A stretch of 64,000 nucleotides of DNA from DAIPKP01 sp964539095 (GCA_964539095.1 CAZIFL010000013.1:1-64000); one strand, 5' to 3'. Numbered from the stretch's first letter, positions 1 through 8,907 are shown. Notes: generated by a model not told the origin, from the letters alone. Numbers and translations: made by a program.

Positions 1-54
1 ACAAAGGTCGATAAAGGTCAATAAGCACGAACTCTATCAAAAATTTTTCAGTTT

Positions 55-96
55 CCAACTTCCCATAAGGTAAATTATGGGAAGTTGGCATTTTTT
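55..96 (+). terminator. Strong rightward hairpin terminator at the left edge
   Basis: A perfect 14-bp inverted repeat (55-68 CCAACTTCCCATAA pairing with 75-88) with a 6-nt loop is followed by six T on the plus strand. A frame open from base 1 ends at TAA 22-24, so this may be the terminator of a plus-strand gene lying mostly outside the window. The same repeat can instead be read as the first codons of a minus-strand frame starting at ATG 91, so the assignment is likely but not certain. Confidence 0.6.
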
Positions 97-486
97 CACC
101 TTTTCCACACCTTATATGTAAATTTTATAAAATCTACACCACATCTGCTCCGCGGAGACACCCACAGAAAACAGCTAGGAACCAGCTTTACCCTCCACCT
201 CAGATGAGGCTACAACTTAACCATTATAGCATACACAGCTCTCAGTAAATGCCTATCTCCATACCGGCATAGGCCCATATCTTTGTGGCTCGTCTCATGC
301 TCTGCGAATCTGCGCGGCCATTTCATGAGGCATGCCGAATTATTTGCGTACCAGGAGAAAGGTGTTGTGGGAGTATCTTCTTCGGGGGAGTGCGCGTGGG
401 AATGATCTGCGGGATCCTCGTAGGGTATCAAATGCACCTTTGCGGATACTTTTGATTCTGGCTGGTGTCTATCTGGTGTCTGGACA
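97..486. other. Intergenic stretch without a supported gene
   Basis: About 390 bases hold no frame I can recognise. The open frames here run through the tRNA or its terminator and lack a good ribosome binding site. On the minus strand there is an extended -10 box (TGC TATAAT, 231-223) followed by short palindromes such as CTCCGCGGAG. This could be the leader of a gene off the left edge or a small RNA; nothing proves either. Confidence 0.4.
223..231 (-). promoter_or_regulatory. Extended -10 promoter candidate firing leftwards
   Basis: The minus strand reads TGC-TATAAT, a consensus -10 with an extended TGn motif. No good -35 lies 16-18 bases upstream. It would drive transcription towards base 1, through the palindrome-rich stretch and the frame that opens at ATG 91. 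Confidence 0.35.
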
Positions 487-523
487 CGAAAAAGGGACTT
501 CGGCGAAAAGCCGAAACCCCTTT
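487..523 (-). terminator. Terminator of tRNA-Ala
   Basis: Immediately downstream of the tRNA 3' end, the minus strand forms a GC-rich stem (TTTCGGC/GCCGAAG, extended by AAAGGGG/TCCCTTT) with a small loop, followed by a run of T. Position and orientation fit termination of the single tRNA transcript. Confidence 0.8.
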
Positions 524-531
524 GTTTCCAG

Positions 532-606
532 TGGTGGAGCTGGGGGGACTTGAACCCCCGACCTCTTCCATGCCAAGGAAGCGCGCTCCCTCTGCGCCAC
601 AGCCCC
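532..606 (-). tRNA. tRNA-Ala (anticodon GGC)
   Basis: The minus strand folds as a complete 75-nt cloverleaf. Acceptor arm GGGGCTG pairs with CAGCTCC, the anticodon stem is CTTCC/GGAAG around loop TTGGCAT (anticodon GGC), and the T arm is GGGGG-TTCAAGT-CCCCC. The CCA end is encoded at 534-532. It has its own promoter (623-651) and terminator (487-523), so it is a single-gene unit reading GCC and GCU alanine codons. Confidence 0.96.
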
Positions 607-622
607 GAGTGCAACGTTGAGC

Positions 623-651
623 ATTATAAAGATCCTGGGAGAAGATGTCAA
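623..651 (-). promoter_or_regulatory. Consensus sigma-70 promoter of tRNA-Ala
   Basis: The minus strand carries TTGACA (651-646), a 17-base spacer and TATAAT (628-623), a perfect match to the housekeeping consensus. The predicted start lies about 10 bases before the tRNA 5' end at 606. Confidence 0.9.
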
Positions 652-667
652 GCAGAATTTGAGCTTT

Positions 668-706
668 GTGACGGGACAGTGATAATGTCACCCCTAAACG
701 GGACAG
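668..706. repeat. Short repeats resembling a mobile-element end
   Basis: The 9-mer ACGGGACAG occurs at 671-679 and again at 698-706, and GTGAC (668-672) faces GTCAC (687-691). Clustered short repeats of this style occur at the ends of some insertion sequences. No transposase fragment is nearby, so this may be only a relic or chance. Confidence 0.25.
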
Positions 707-746
707 GGGAAATTGATTTCTAACCATTCCTTGCCATAGAAATCTC

Positions 747-769
747 GAAAAAGGGCACCCTCCTGCCCC
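747..769 (-). terminator. Terminator downstream of rlmB
   Basis: On the minus strand GGGGCA (769-764) pairs with TGCCCT (757-752) across a 6-nt loop and runs into five T. It lies 22 bases after the rlmB stop and would end the long tilS-to-rlmB transcription unit. Confidence 0.65.
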
Positions 770-790
770 GTAGTGCAGCTTTCTGCCAGC

Positions 791-1747
791 TTAGACTTTC
801 TTCTTCCGCACCTCCCGCACCCATTCGAAGATTCCCACTGCTGCGGCGGCGCTTACGTTGAGCGATCCCGTGCTGCCGAGCATGGGGAGGGCTGCCAGTT
901 CGTCGCACCGCTCTGCCACAAGCCGGGAGAGCCCTTTCCCCTCAGAGCCCAGCACGAGGGCGAGCCGGAGGGGAAGGGAGGTGCTTTCCCAGAGCAGATT
1001 AGGAGAGGCGGGGTCCATCCCCATGGTCCAGAAGCCGAGGTTTTGCAGATCCTGCAGGGCCCGAGGAAGATTAACGCATTGCAGAAGGGGAACCCGGAGG
1101 GCTGCTCCGGCGCTGGCCCGCACCACCGCTTCGGTGGGGGATACCCCCCGACGTTCGGGAAAGAGTACCCCCTGGGCTCCCGCTACTTCGGCGGTACGGA
1201 TGACAGCCCCCATGTTCTGGGGATCCTGAATGTGATCCAGCACCACCACCAGGGCGGGTTCAGCGCTGCTCTCCTGGGTACCCACCCATTCATCGAAGGG
1301 CACTGTGGGGACGGGAAGCATGGCCGCCGCCATCCCCTGATGTTTGGCATCCCCCAGAAGCTGGTACATCTGGTGTCGGTCAAGAACGCTGCAGGGAATG
1401 CCCCGTTCTGCCGCCAGAGCAAGAAGCTCTTTTTCCTCTTCCTGTTTTTCCTCCTGAAGGTAGAGATGCTGTATGCGTTCGGGGAGTTCCTGAAGCGCAT
1501 GAATGGCATGTTTTCCGTAGAGGAGTTCTTCCTGATTTCTCTCTATTCTCTGCATATCCACGCTCTCCCGTGGCTTTTGCGTATTCCGGGTTTTTCGATC
1601 ATTGCGGGCATTAGGGCTACTTTGATTCTCCGGGTTTTCCCGATCTATCCGATTCTCCCGGTTTCCCCGGCTCCTTGAAGGCTCCCCGGCGAGGGTGCTT
1701 TGGGGTTTTCTTCCCGCATTCTCTTTAGGCTGTCTTTTCCTGGTCAT
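791..1747 (-). CDS. rlmB: 23S rRNA (guanosine-2'-O-)-methyltransferase RlmB-like, SpoU family
   Basis: A 318-residue SpoU-family (SPOUT) 2'-O-methyltransferase, expected to modify G2251-type sites in 23S rRNA. After a basic, Arg/Asn-rich leader of about 60 residues come the substrate-binding domain (begins LLYGKHAIHAL) and the knotted catalytic domain with VLDHIQDPQNMGAVIRTAE, LVLGSEGKGLS and the C-terminal GSTGSLNVSAA motif. I place the start at ATG 1747, which has an AAGAAGGA ribosome site; this leaves a 23-bp overlap with the end of uvrA. The leader is longer than in E. coli RlmB and may add RNA affinity (inference). A sister SpoU enzyme such as TrmH cannot be fully excluded, but the substrate domain favours RlmB. 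Confidence 0.85.
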   Translation of the reverse strand: MTRKRQPKENAGRKPQSTLAGEPSRSRGNRENRIDRENPENQSSPNARNDRKTRNTQKPRESVDMQRIERNQEELLYGKHAIHALQELPERIQHLYLQEEKQEEEKELLALAAERGIPCSVLDRHQMYQLLGDAKHQGMAAAMLPVPTVPFDEWVGTQESSAEPALVVVLDHIQDPQNMGAVIRTAEVAGAQGVLFPERRGVSPTEAVVRASAGAALRVPLLQCVNLPRALQDLQNLGFWTMGMDPASPNLLWESTSLPLRLALVLGSEGKGLSRLVAERCDELAALPMLGSTGSLNVSAAAAVGIFEWVREVRKKKV

Positions 1748-4631
1748 GAGTGTTTTTCCTTCTTTGTGATATAGATTTCTGCCGCGGGGGTGAAAGCGCT
1801 GTTCCCCCCAGACTGTGCAGATATTCTGCAAGGTAGGTGGCGGTGTGCCCCTTGCCGGACCGGGCTACCTCTTCGGGGGTTCCCGAGGCCATGATGGTGC
1901 CCCCCTCATCCCCTCCCTCGGGGCCAAGATCGAGGATGTAATCCACCGAGGCGAGAACGTCGAGATTATGCTCAATCACCGCCACGGTGTTTCCCTTGTC
2001 TACCAGGCGGTGCAGGAGCACCAGCAGTTTTTTGACGTCTCCGTAGTGAAGCCCCGTGGTGGGTTCGTCCAGAAGATAGAGGGTTTTGCCGGTAAAGCGC
2101 TTGCTAAGTTCCGTGGCAAGTTTAACCCTCTGGGCCTCTCCACCGCTCAGGGTAAGGGAGGATTGCCCCAGCCGGATATACCCCATCCCCGCATCCTGAA
2201 GCACCGCAAGTTTTCGGGCTACCCGGGGGTGGCTTGCGAAGAGTTCCAGCGCCTCATCCACCGTAAGGTTCAGCACATCTGCGATGGAGTGCCCCTTGTA
2301 GCGCACTTCAAGCGTTTCCGCATTATAGCGCTTTCCTCCGCAGACATCGCAGGTTACGTAAACATCCGGAAGAAAGAGCATGGAGACCTTTACCTCTCCA
2401 TCCCCTTTGCAGGCTTCGCAGCGCCCCCCCTTGACGTTAAAGCTGAACCGTCCCGGAGCATACCCCCGCATGCGGGCCTCGGGGAGCTGGGCAAAGAATT
2501 CCCGGATGGGGGTGAAGAGCCCGGTGTAGGTGGCGGGGTTGGATCGGGGGCTTCGTCCGATGGGGTTCTGGTCGATGAGCACCAGATTTTCGATCTCTCC
2601 AACTCCCTCCAAAGAGGCGCAGGTGGGGATAATGGCGGAGGCCTTTCGGGGGTGCAGAGCCCGCTGAAGGTTCTGATAGAGCACATCGAAGAGGAGGGTG
2701 CTCTTGCCGGATCCGGAGACTCCCGAGAGGCCGAGAAAGAGCCCCGTGGGAAGGGTGACATCCAGATTTCGGAGGTTGAATTTGTGAGCCCCCTTGATAT
2801 CTATCCATCCTTTGGGCTTGCGGCGCTTCTGGAGAAGCACCGCTCCGTGGGCCTTCCCCTGAAGATAGAGCCCCGTGGGGGAGCCTCCCTGCTGCATCTC
2901 CTGAGGGGTTCCCGAGGCGACCACATACCCCCCCTTTTCTCCCGCTCCGGGGCCAAGTTCCAGCAGATAGTCCGCCGCCATCATGCTCTCACGGTCGTGC
3001 TCCACCACGAGGATGGAGTTTCCCAGATCGCGCATCTCCCGGAGGATGCCGAGAAGCCGGTCCGTATCCCGGGGGTGAAGCCCCACGGTGGGTTCATCCA
3101 GCACGTAGAGCACCCCGGTGAGCTTGGAGCCGATCTGAGTAGCCAGGCGGATGCGCTGGCTCTCCCCCCCGCTCAGGCTATCCGCCCGCCGGGAGAGGGA
3201 GAGGTACCCCGCTCCGATATCCACCAGACATTGCAGGCGTTTGCGAAGCTCTCCCAGCACCCGCTCCGCGATGGGGCGTTTCTGCTCCTCCATCTGAAGA
3301 GAATCGAGAAGGCTTCGGAGGTTCTGGATGGGCATGGTAACAAAATCGCCGATAGACCAGGGGCCTATACGCACCGCCAGCGCCTCCGCACGCAGCCGCA
3401 CCCCTCCGCAGACTTCGCAGGGCTCCTCTACCCGGAAGATCTCCAGCTCCTCTCGCACGTGCTCCGACTCGGTCTCCCCCCAGCGCCGTTCGAGCCAGGG
3501 GAGCAACCCTTCGTAGCGCCCCTGATAGATGCGCTCCTGATCTTTCTCCCGAAAGAGAAGTTCCAGTCTTTCCGAGGAGCCTTGAAGAAGCTCCTCCTGA
3601 ATCTCCTGGGGGAGGTCTTCGTAGGGGGGGGAGAGATCCCACCCCTTTTTCTCCCCGAGCTTGCGGATTTTATCGAGCATGTAGTGTTTGGTCTTCCAGG
3701 GGAGAAAGGCCCCCTCCAGCACCGATTCACCGGGGACTATCGCCCGGTGGGGAGAGAAGGAGGAGCGGCTTCCGATCCCCGAGCAGGAAGGACAGGAGCC
3801 GTGAGGATTATTGAAGGAAAAGAGGTTCGGCGTAATCTCCGGAAAGGGGAGATCACAGCCGGGGCAGACGAGGTGCTCCGTAAAGGAGAGGATTTGAGGC
3901 TCTTCCTCCCCCTCGGGGTGCACAAAAAAATCCACATATCCTTCAGATTCTTTCAGGGAGGTCTCCACAGATTCTGCAAGGCGGCTGCGGTGCTCCTCCC
4001 GAAGGCTGAGACGATCCACCACGATCTGGATGGTGTGTTTTTTGTTTTTCTCCAGGGGGATATCCTCTTCCAGCCAGGCGAGTTCCCCATTTACCCGAAC
4101 CCGTAAGAAACCTTTTTTGCGTAGCTGCGCCAAAAGGTTACGATGCTCCCCCTTTTTGTTCCGCACCAGAGGGGAGAGCACCTCCACCCGTCGTCCCTCG
4201 TATGTACGAAAAACCCCCGCAACAATCTCATCCACCGAAGAGCTTCGAAGGGGCTCCCCGCAACAGGGGCAGCGGGGCTCTCCCGCCCGGGCGAAGAGCA
4301 CCCGAAGGTAGTCGTAGATCTCCGTCACGGTTCCCACGGTGGAGCGGGGGTTATGGGAACGCCCCTTTTGCTCGATGGAGATGGCAGGAGAGAGGCCGGA
4401 GATGTCCTCTACTTCGGGCTTGGAGAGCATCCCCAGAAACTGCCGGGCGTAGGAGGAGAGGGATTCGATATAGCGCCGCTGCCCTTCGGCATAGATGGTG
4501 TCGAAGGCAAGGCTCGATTTGCCGGATCCCGAGGGGCCGGTGATCACCACCAGCTCGTTTTTGGGGATCTCCACGTTTATATTTTTGAGATTATGTTCTT
4601 TTGCGCCGCGAACGACGATTTTCTGCAACAC
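1725..4631 (-). CDS. uvrA: Excinuclease ABC subunit A
   Basis: UvrA, the damage-sensing ATPase of nucleotide excision repair, which acts as a dimer and loads UvrB. The 968-residue length fits the family (about 940-960). Visible parts: first Walker A GPSGSGKSS near residue 35; zinc modules with CPGC/CPSC pairs and CEVC; first signature LSGGESQRIRLATQ with LDEPTVGLHP; second Walker A GVSGSGKST; the CEACKGDGE...CDVCGG zinc module; and second signature LSGGEAQRVKLA with LDEPTTGLH. I chose GTG 4631 because GGAGAGGAGC lies 8 bases upstream and the protein then starts MLQKIVVRG. It overlaps uvrB by 41 bp, so the pair is probably translationally coupled. Confidence 0.97.
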   Translation of the reverse strand: MLQKIVVRGAKEHNLKNINVEIPKNELVVITGPSGSGKSSLAFDTIYAEGQRRYIESLSSYARQFLGMLSKPEVEDISGLSPAISIEQKGRSHNPRSTVGTVTEIYDYLRVLFARAGEPRCPCCGEPLRSSSVDEIVAGVFRTYEGRRVEVLSPLVRNKKGEHRNLLAQLRKKGFLRVRVNGELAWLEEDIPLEKNKKHTIQIVVDRLSLREEHRSRLAESVETSLKESEGYVDFFVHPEGEEEPQILSFTEHLVCPGCDLPFPEITPNLFSFNNPHGSCPSCSGIGSRSSFSPHRAIVPGESVLEGAFLPWKTKHYMLDKIRKLGEKKGWDLSPPYEDLPQEIQEELLQGSSERLELLFREKDQERIYQGRYEGLLPWLERRWGETESEHVREELEIFRVEEPCEVCGGVRLRAEALAVRIGPWSIGDFVTMPIQNLRSLLDSLQMEEQKRPIAERVLGELRKRLQCLVDIGAGYLSLSRRADSLSGGESQRIRLATQIGSKLTGVLYVLDEPTVGLHPRDTDRLLGILREMRDLGNSILVVEHDRESMMAADYLLELGPGAGEKGGYVVASGTPQEMQQGGSPTGLYLQGKAHGAVLLQKRRKPKGWIDIKGAHKFNLRNLDVTLPTGLFLGLSGVSGSGKSTLLFDVLYQNLQRALHPRKASAIIPTCASLEGVGEIENLVLIDQNPIGRSPRSNPATYTGLFTPIREFFAQLPEARMRGYAPGRFSFNVKGGRCEACKGDGEVKVSMLFLPDVYVTCDVCGGKRYNAETLEVRYKGHSIADVLNLTVDEALELFASHPRVARKLAVLQDAGMGYIRLGQSSLTLSGGEAQRVKLATELSKRFTGKTLYLLDEPTTGLHYGDVKKLLVLLHRLVDKGNTVAVIEHNLDVLASVDYILDLGPEGGDEGGTIMASGTPEEVARSGKGHTATYLAEYLHSLGGTALSPPRQKSISQRRKNTHDQEKTA

Positions 4632-6594
4632 GTTTATAGCTCCTCTCCGGGGCTCTCCCCAGAATATTACGGTATTCCGCGGCGGCTTCGAAATCGAGCT
4701 TCTCCACCGCCTGCCACATGAGTTTTTCCAGAGTCTGGGAATCCAGCTCTTCCAGAGATTTTCGAGAACGCTCCCCCGGGCTCTCCTCCGAGAGAAGCTC
4801 CTCCGGCAGAAGGGCCAGGATGGGCTTTTCGATGGAGGTGGGGGTAATGTTATGCTTTTTGTTCCATGCCTCCTGAATACTGCGGCGCCGGGCGGTTTCG
4901 TCTCGGGCGTAGATGATGCTGTCTGTGAGGCGATCTGCGTAGAGAAAGACCTCCCCCGCCTGATGTCGGGCGGCCCGGCCGATGGTCTGCACCAGGGATT
5001 TTCCAGAGCGGAGATAGCCCTCGCGATCCGCATCCAGAATGGCCACGGTGGAGACCTCCGGAAGGTCGATACCCTCTCGAAGCAGGTTCACCCCCACCAG
5101 AACGTCGATATTCCCCCGCCGAAGCTCCGTGAGCAGCTCCACCCGTTCAAAGGTGTTAAGCTCTGAATGGATGTACCGCACCTTAAATTTTAGGGATTCC
5201 AGGTACTCCGCCAGATCCTCCGAAGATCGTTTGGTGAGAGTGGTAACGAGCATACGCTCTCCCCGGGCCACCGCAGCGGTAATTTTATCCACCAAATCAT
5301 CTACCTGATTCCGGGCGGGGAGGATGGTAATCTGCGGGTCCAGCACCCCCGTGGGGCGCACAATCTGCTCCACCACCTGCTGAGAGTGCTCCAGCTCCCA
5401 ATCTCCCGGGGTGGCGGAGACGAAGAGAGCCTTCCTCATATACTCCCGGAACTCCTCCCACTGAAGAGGGCGGTTATCCAGCGCCGCAGGAAGCCGAAAA
5501 CCGTACTCCACCAAAGTTTCTTTTCGGGAGCGGTCTCCCCGGTACATCCCCCGCACCTGGGGAAGGGTCATGTGAGACTCATCCACCACCAGAAGAAAAT
5601 CCCGGGGAAAGAAGTCCAGAAGGGTTCCCGGAGGCTCTCCGGGCTCTCGGCCGTCGAGATAGCGGGAGTAGTTTTCGATCCCCGAGCAGTACCCTACCTC
5701 TTGAAGCATCTCCATATCGTAGGTGGTGCGGGAACGAAGGCGCTCTGCCTCCAGAAGCCGCCCCTCCCCCTGAAGCTGGGCCACCCGAAGCTCCATATCC
5801 CCTTCGATGGTGTTCAGGGCCTGGGCCACCGTGGCGGTATCCGTCACGTAGTGCTTGGCGGGAAAGAGCACTCCCTTTTCCTTCTCCTCCAGCTTTTTCA
5901 TGGATACCGGATCCACCTCGGCAATTTCTTCGATCTCGTCATCGAAGAAGAGCACCCGAAGGGCGGTGTCGCTGTAGGCAGGGTAGATATCCACCACATC
6001 CCCCCGAATGCGGAAGACTCCGGGGGAAAACTCTACGTCGTTGCGCTGATAGTAGTTCCGCAGAAGCCAGGAGAGGAACTCCCGCCGGGGGTAGTGCTCC
6101 CCCCGGGAGAAGCGGAATATGGCCTCTTCGTAGTTTTTACGCTGCCCCAGGCCGTAGATGCAGGAGACGCTGGAGACCACGATAACGTCCCGGCGTTCCA
6201 GCAGGGCCTTGGTGGTGGCGAGGCGGAGCTTTTCGATATTTTTATTTACCGAGGCATCCTTTTCGATGTAGGTATCCTGAGCGGGGAGGTATGCCTCGGG
6301 CTGGTAGTAGTCGTAGTAGCTCACAAAGTAGTTCACCGAATTTTCGGGAAAGAAGGTTTTGAACTCGCTGTAGAGCTGGGCCGCCAGGGTTTTGTTATGG
6401 GCGAGCACCAGCACGGGGAGCTGACAGGCCTGAATGACGTTGGCCACCGTAAAGGTTTTACCGCTCCCGGTGACCCCGAGAAGGGTCTGAAAGGGGTGCT
6501 GCTGCTCCAGAAGCCCCCGGGAAAGCTGCTCAATCGCCCGGGGTTGATCCCCCTGGGGCTCCCAGGGAGCATGAAGTGCAAAGCTGCGTTCCAT
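4591..6594 (-). CDS. uvrB: Excinuclease ABC subunit B
   Basis: UvrB, the helicase-like damage-verification subunit that receives DNA from UvrA and recruits UvrC. The 667-residue length is standard. Walker A is GVTGSGKTFT near residue 40, the strand-separating beta-hairpin region reads YYDYYQPEAYLPAQDTYIEK, the DEAD-type box is VVDESHM, the helicase motif VI region reads QTIGRAAR, and a C-terminal UVR motif ends the protein. ATG 6594 follows GGAGG by 7 bases. It precedes uvrA directly and lies about 145 bases after ftsH, with a hairpin between. Confidence 0.97.
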   Translation of the reverse strand: MERSFALHAPWEPQGDQPRAIEQLSRGLLEQQHPFQTLLGVTGSGKTFTVANVIQACQLPVLVLAHNKTLAAQLYSEFKTFFPENSVNYFVSYYDYYQPEAYLPAQDTYIEKDASVNKNIEKLRLATTKALLERRDVIVVSSVSCIYGLGQRKNYEEAIFRFSRGEHYPRREFLSWLLRNYYQRNDVEFSPGVFRIRGDVVDIYPAYSDTALRVLFFDDEIEEIAEVDPVSMKKLEEKEKGVLFPAKHYVTDTATVAQALNTIEGDMELRVAQLQGEGRLLEAERLRSRTTYDMEMLQEVGYCSGIENYSRYLDGREPGEPPGTLLDFFPRDFLLVVDESHMTLPQVRGMYRGDRSRKETLVEYGFRLPAALDNRPLQWEEFREYMRKALFVSATPGDWELEHSQQVVEQIVRPTGVLDPQITILPARNQVDDLVDKITAAVARGERMLVTTLTKRSSEDLAEYLESLKFKVRYIHSELNTFERVELLTELRRGNIDVLVGVNLLREGIDLPEVSTVAILDADREGYLRSGKSLVQTIGRAARHQAGEVFLYADRLTDSIIYARDETARRRSIQEAWNKKHNITPTSIEKPILALLPEELLSEESPGERSRKSLEELDSQTLEKLMWQAVEKLDFEAAAEYRNILGRAPERSYKRVAENRRSRRKRT

Positions 6595-6658
6595 GAAATA
6601 CCTCCATGTGAGGGATAGCTCCGAACTTTTCAAAAGGGCCGGCCAAAATATACAGCAA

Positions 6659-6688
6659 CGCCAGCTATATGAAAGCATATAACTGGCG
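6659..6688. other. Hairpin in the ftsH-uvrB gap
   Basis: A 13-bp stem with one mismatch (CGCCAGCTATATG / CATATAACTGGCG) closes a 4-nt AAAG loop between the ftsH stop and the uvrB start. No T run follows, so it is not a classic terminator. A second, 8-bp hairpin (GCCTCTTT/AAAGAGGC) lies nearer the ftsH stop. They could be processing or partial termination signals that separate ftsH from uvrBA expression. Confidence 0.4.
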
Positions 6689-6739
6689 CTCGCTGCGTGT
6701 ATTTTCGTGCGATCCTGCCTCTTTGTCGTGCAAAAGAGG

Positions 6740-8767
6740 CTAGGAGAAAAAATCCTTGTCCTGAAAATCTTTCGAGAAGATTTTTTGGGGATTTTGCTGT
6801 TCCGGAGAATCCTCGAAGGGCATATCCTCCTCCGGAATCTCTTCGGAGTAAGGCTCTGCGGAGGGTTCAAAAACCTCTGGAGTCTCCGAGGAAGCCTTGT
6901 CTTTTTTTCCAGCCTCCTCGGCCTTCTCTTCTTCTTCCTTCTTTTCCTCTGGGCGCGGCCTTCCCATGAAGGTGCCGTCTAAAATGGCGTCCAGCTCCTC
7001 TGCCTCAATGACTTCGAGATCCAGCAGATTTCTGGTGATGCTCTCCAGAGAATCGCGGTTCGCCTTAAGAAGTTCCCACACCGAATCGTAGGAACCCTCG
7101 ATGATGGAGCGAACTTCCTGGTCGATGGCATAGGCTACCTCTTCGCTGTAGTTCCGGTCGTCCACAATATCCCTGCCGAGGAAAACTTCATGCCGCTTCC
7201 TCCCCAACGTTACCGGCCCGAGGCGATCGCTCATGCCATACTGCGTAACCATCTGCCGAGCGGTCTCGGTGGCCCGCTCCAGGTCGTTCTGCGCCCCCGT
7301 GGTGATATCCCCGAAGACAATCTCCTCCGTAACCCGGCCTCCCAGAAGGATGCAGATCCGGTTGAGAAGCTCCTTTTTGGAGATGAGGAAGCGATCCTCC
7401 TCGGGAAGCTGGAGGGTGTAGCCCAGGGCCTGATGCCCTCGGGGGATGATGGATATTTTATGCACCGGGTCGCTCCCCGGAAGCAGTTTGGCGATGAGGG
7501 CATGGCCGCTTTCGTGATAGGCGATGATCTCCTTTTCCTTAGCGCTGATGAGCCGGCTCTTGCGCTCGGGCCCCGCCAGGGTACGATCAATGGCCTCTTC
7601 AAACTCGGACATCTCGATGCGTTTCCTGGAACGCCGGGCCGCCAGAAGCGCCGCCTCGTTTACCACGTTTGCCAGGTCTGCCCCTACAAAGCCGGGGGTT
7701 CTCCGGGCGACCACGCCGAGATCGACGCTCTCTGCAAGGTTTTTACCCTTGGCATGCACTTCAAGAATAGCCTGACGTCCCTTCACATCTGGACGATCCA
7801 CCACGATCTGTCGATCAAAACGCCCAGGACGCAGAAGGGCGGGATCAAGAATATCGGGCCGGTTGGTGGCGGCGATGAGGATGATTCCCGTGGAGACATC
7901 GAAGCCGTCCATCTCTACCAGAAGCTGGTTGAGGGTCTGCTCGCGCTCGTCGTGTCCTCCGCCGAGGCCGGCGCCACGCTGGCGCCCCACCGCGTCAATC
8001 TCATCAATGAAGACGATGCAAGGCTGGTACTTTCGGGCCTGCTCAAAGAGATCACGCACTCGGGCGGCCCCTACCCCCACGAACATCTCGACGAAGTCCG
8101 AACCGCTGATGCTGAAGAAGGGGACATCCGCCTCCCCCGCGGCAGCCCGGGAGAGAAGTGTCTTTCCCGTTCCCGGAGAGCCGAGAAGAAGCACTCCCTT
8201 GGGGACCTTGGCACCGAATTCCGCAAAGCGGGAGGGATCTTTAAGATATTCGATAACCTCCTGAAGCTCCTCCTTGGACTCGTCACACCCCGCCACATCA
8301 TCGAAAGTCACCTTGGGGCGGTTGTCCAAGAAGAGCTTCGCCTTGCTACGGGCGAAGTTCATCACCTTGTTACCGCCACCCTGCATGTGATAGATGATGA
8401 AGATCCAGGCTCCGATGAGGAGAAGTGTAGGAAAGAGGGTGGACATGAGGCTCGCCCACCAGGGTGGTTTCTCCGGGGGTACTACAGTAACCTCAATCCC
8501 TTTGTCTACCAGTTTGGGAGCAAGATCGCTCACGCCGAGAGCATGCGTGGTGAAATCCTTGCCGCTGTCGAGCTTTCCTTTTATGCCGTTTTCATCGATC
8601 ACCACGGAACGGACATAGCCCTCTTCCACGTAGTGCATAAAACTGCTGTAGCTGATTTCCTGCCCCTCCTGGGTATGCTGGCCCGGGGAGAGGAATGCAT
8701 TGACGATGCTCACCACGAGCACGATCAACACAAGGTATAGCCCCAAGTTTTTGACGAGTCGGTTCAA
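6740..8767 (-). CDS. ftsH: ATP-dependent zinc metalloprotease FtsH
   Basis: Membrane-anchored AAA+ protease that degrades misfolded and regulatory proteins. The 675 residues include a first membrane segment (about residues 8-26), an extracytoplasmic domain, a second segment (about 103-122), Walker A GSPGTGKT, Walker B IVFIDEID, the second region of homology with NRPDILDPALLRPGRFD, and the zinc site HESGH. The start is TTG 8767 because AGGAGTGAGG lies just upstream and the protein then begins MNRLVKNLG. The last 70 residues form a highly charged Glu/Lys-rich tail, longer than in E. coli. Order tilS-hpt-ftsH matches Bacillus. Confidence 0.96.
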   Translation of the reverse strand: MNRLVKNLGLYLVLIVLVVSIVNAFLSPGQHTQEGQEISYSSFMHYVEEGYVRSVVIDENGIKGKLDSGKDFTTHALGVSDLAPKLVDKGIEVTVVPPEKPPWWASLMSTLFPTLLLIGAWIFIIYHMQGGGNKVMNFARSKAKLFLDNRPKVTFDDVAGCDESKEELQEVIEYLKDPSRFAEFGAKVPKGVLLLGSPGTGKTLLSRAAAGEADVPFFSISGSDFVEMFVGVGAARVRDLFEQARKYQPCIVFIDEIDAVGRQRGAGLGGGHDEREQTLNQLLVEMDGFDVSTGIILIAATNRPDILDPALLRPGRFDRQIVVDRPDVKGRQAILEVHAKGKNLAESVDLGVVARRTPGFVGADLANVVNEAALLAARRSRKRIEMSEFEEAIDRTLAGPERKSRLISAKEKEIIAYHESGHALIAKLLPGSDPVHKISIIPRGHQALGYTLQLPEEDRFLISKKELLNRICILLGGRVTEEIVFGDITTGAQNDLERATETARQMVTQYGMSDRLGPVTLGRKRHEVFLGRDIVDDRNYSEEVAYAIDQEVRSIIEGSYDSVWELLKANRDSLESITRNLLDLEVIEAEELDAILDGTFMGRPRPEEKKEEEEKAEEAGKKDKASSETPEVFEPSAEPYSEEIPEEDMPFEDSPEQQNPQKIFSKDFQDKDFFS

Positions 8768-8842
8768 ATCTTCCTCACTCCTAATGCAATGAATTTGCTT
8801 CTGTTCCCGAGCATGCCGCAGCAAACCGTGTAGTACGTCATC

Positions 8843-8895
8843 CCTGACAGCTGCTTCTGCGATTCCCCAGGGAACTCCCCGGTGCCGCTATCAGG
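8843..8895. other. Structured hpt-ftsH spacer
   Basis: A 9-bp arm pair (CCTGACAGC at 8843 with GCTATCAGG at 8887, one mismatch) encloses a second GC-rich inverted repeat in the 140-base gap between hpt and ftsH. No T run follows on the minus strand. It may be an mRNA processing or leader structure for ftsH; function unknown. Confidence 0.3.
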
Positions 8896-8907
8896 ACACT
8901 CTGAAGA

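Noticed and set aside
332..553. 73-codon plus-strand frame
   Set aside because: It runs into the tRNA-Ala gene and through its terminator, has no clear ribosome site and resembles no family.
210..614. 134-codon minus-strand frame over tRNA-Ala
   Set aside because: Its first third is the tRNA itself and the rest has no recognisable protein; it is a chance frame through an RNA gene.
1815..4106. 763-codon frame opposite uvrA
   Set aside because: It is the antisense shadow of uvrA, typical of GC-rich codon use; no family similarity.
7190..8740. 516-codon frame opposite ftsH
   Set aside because: Antisense shadow of a clearly coding ftsH; no independent ribosome site or motif.
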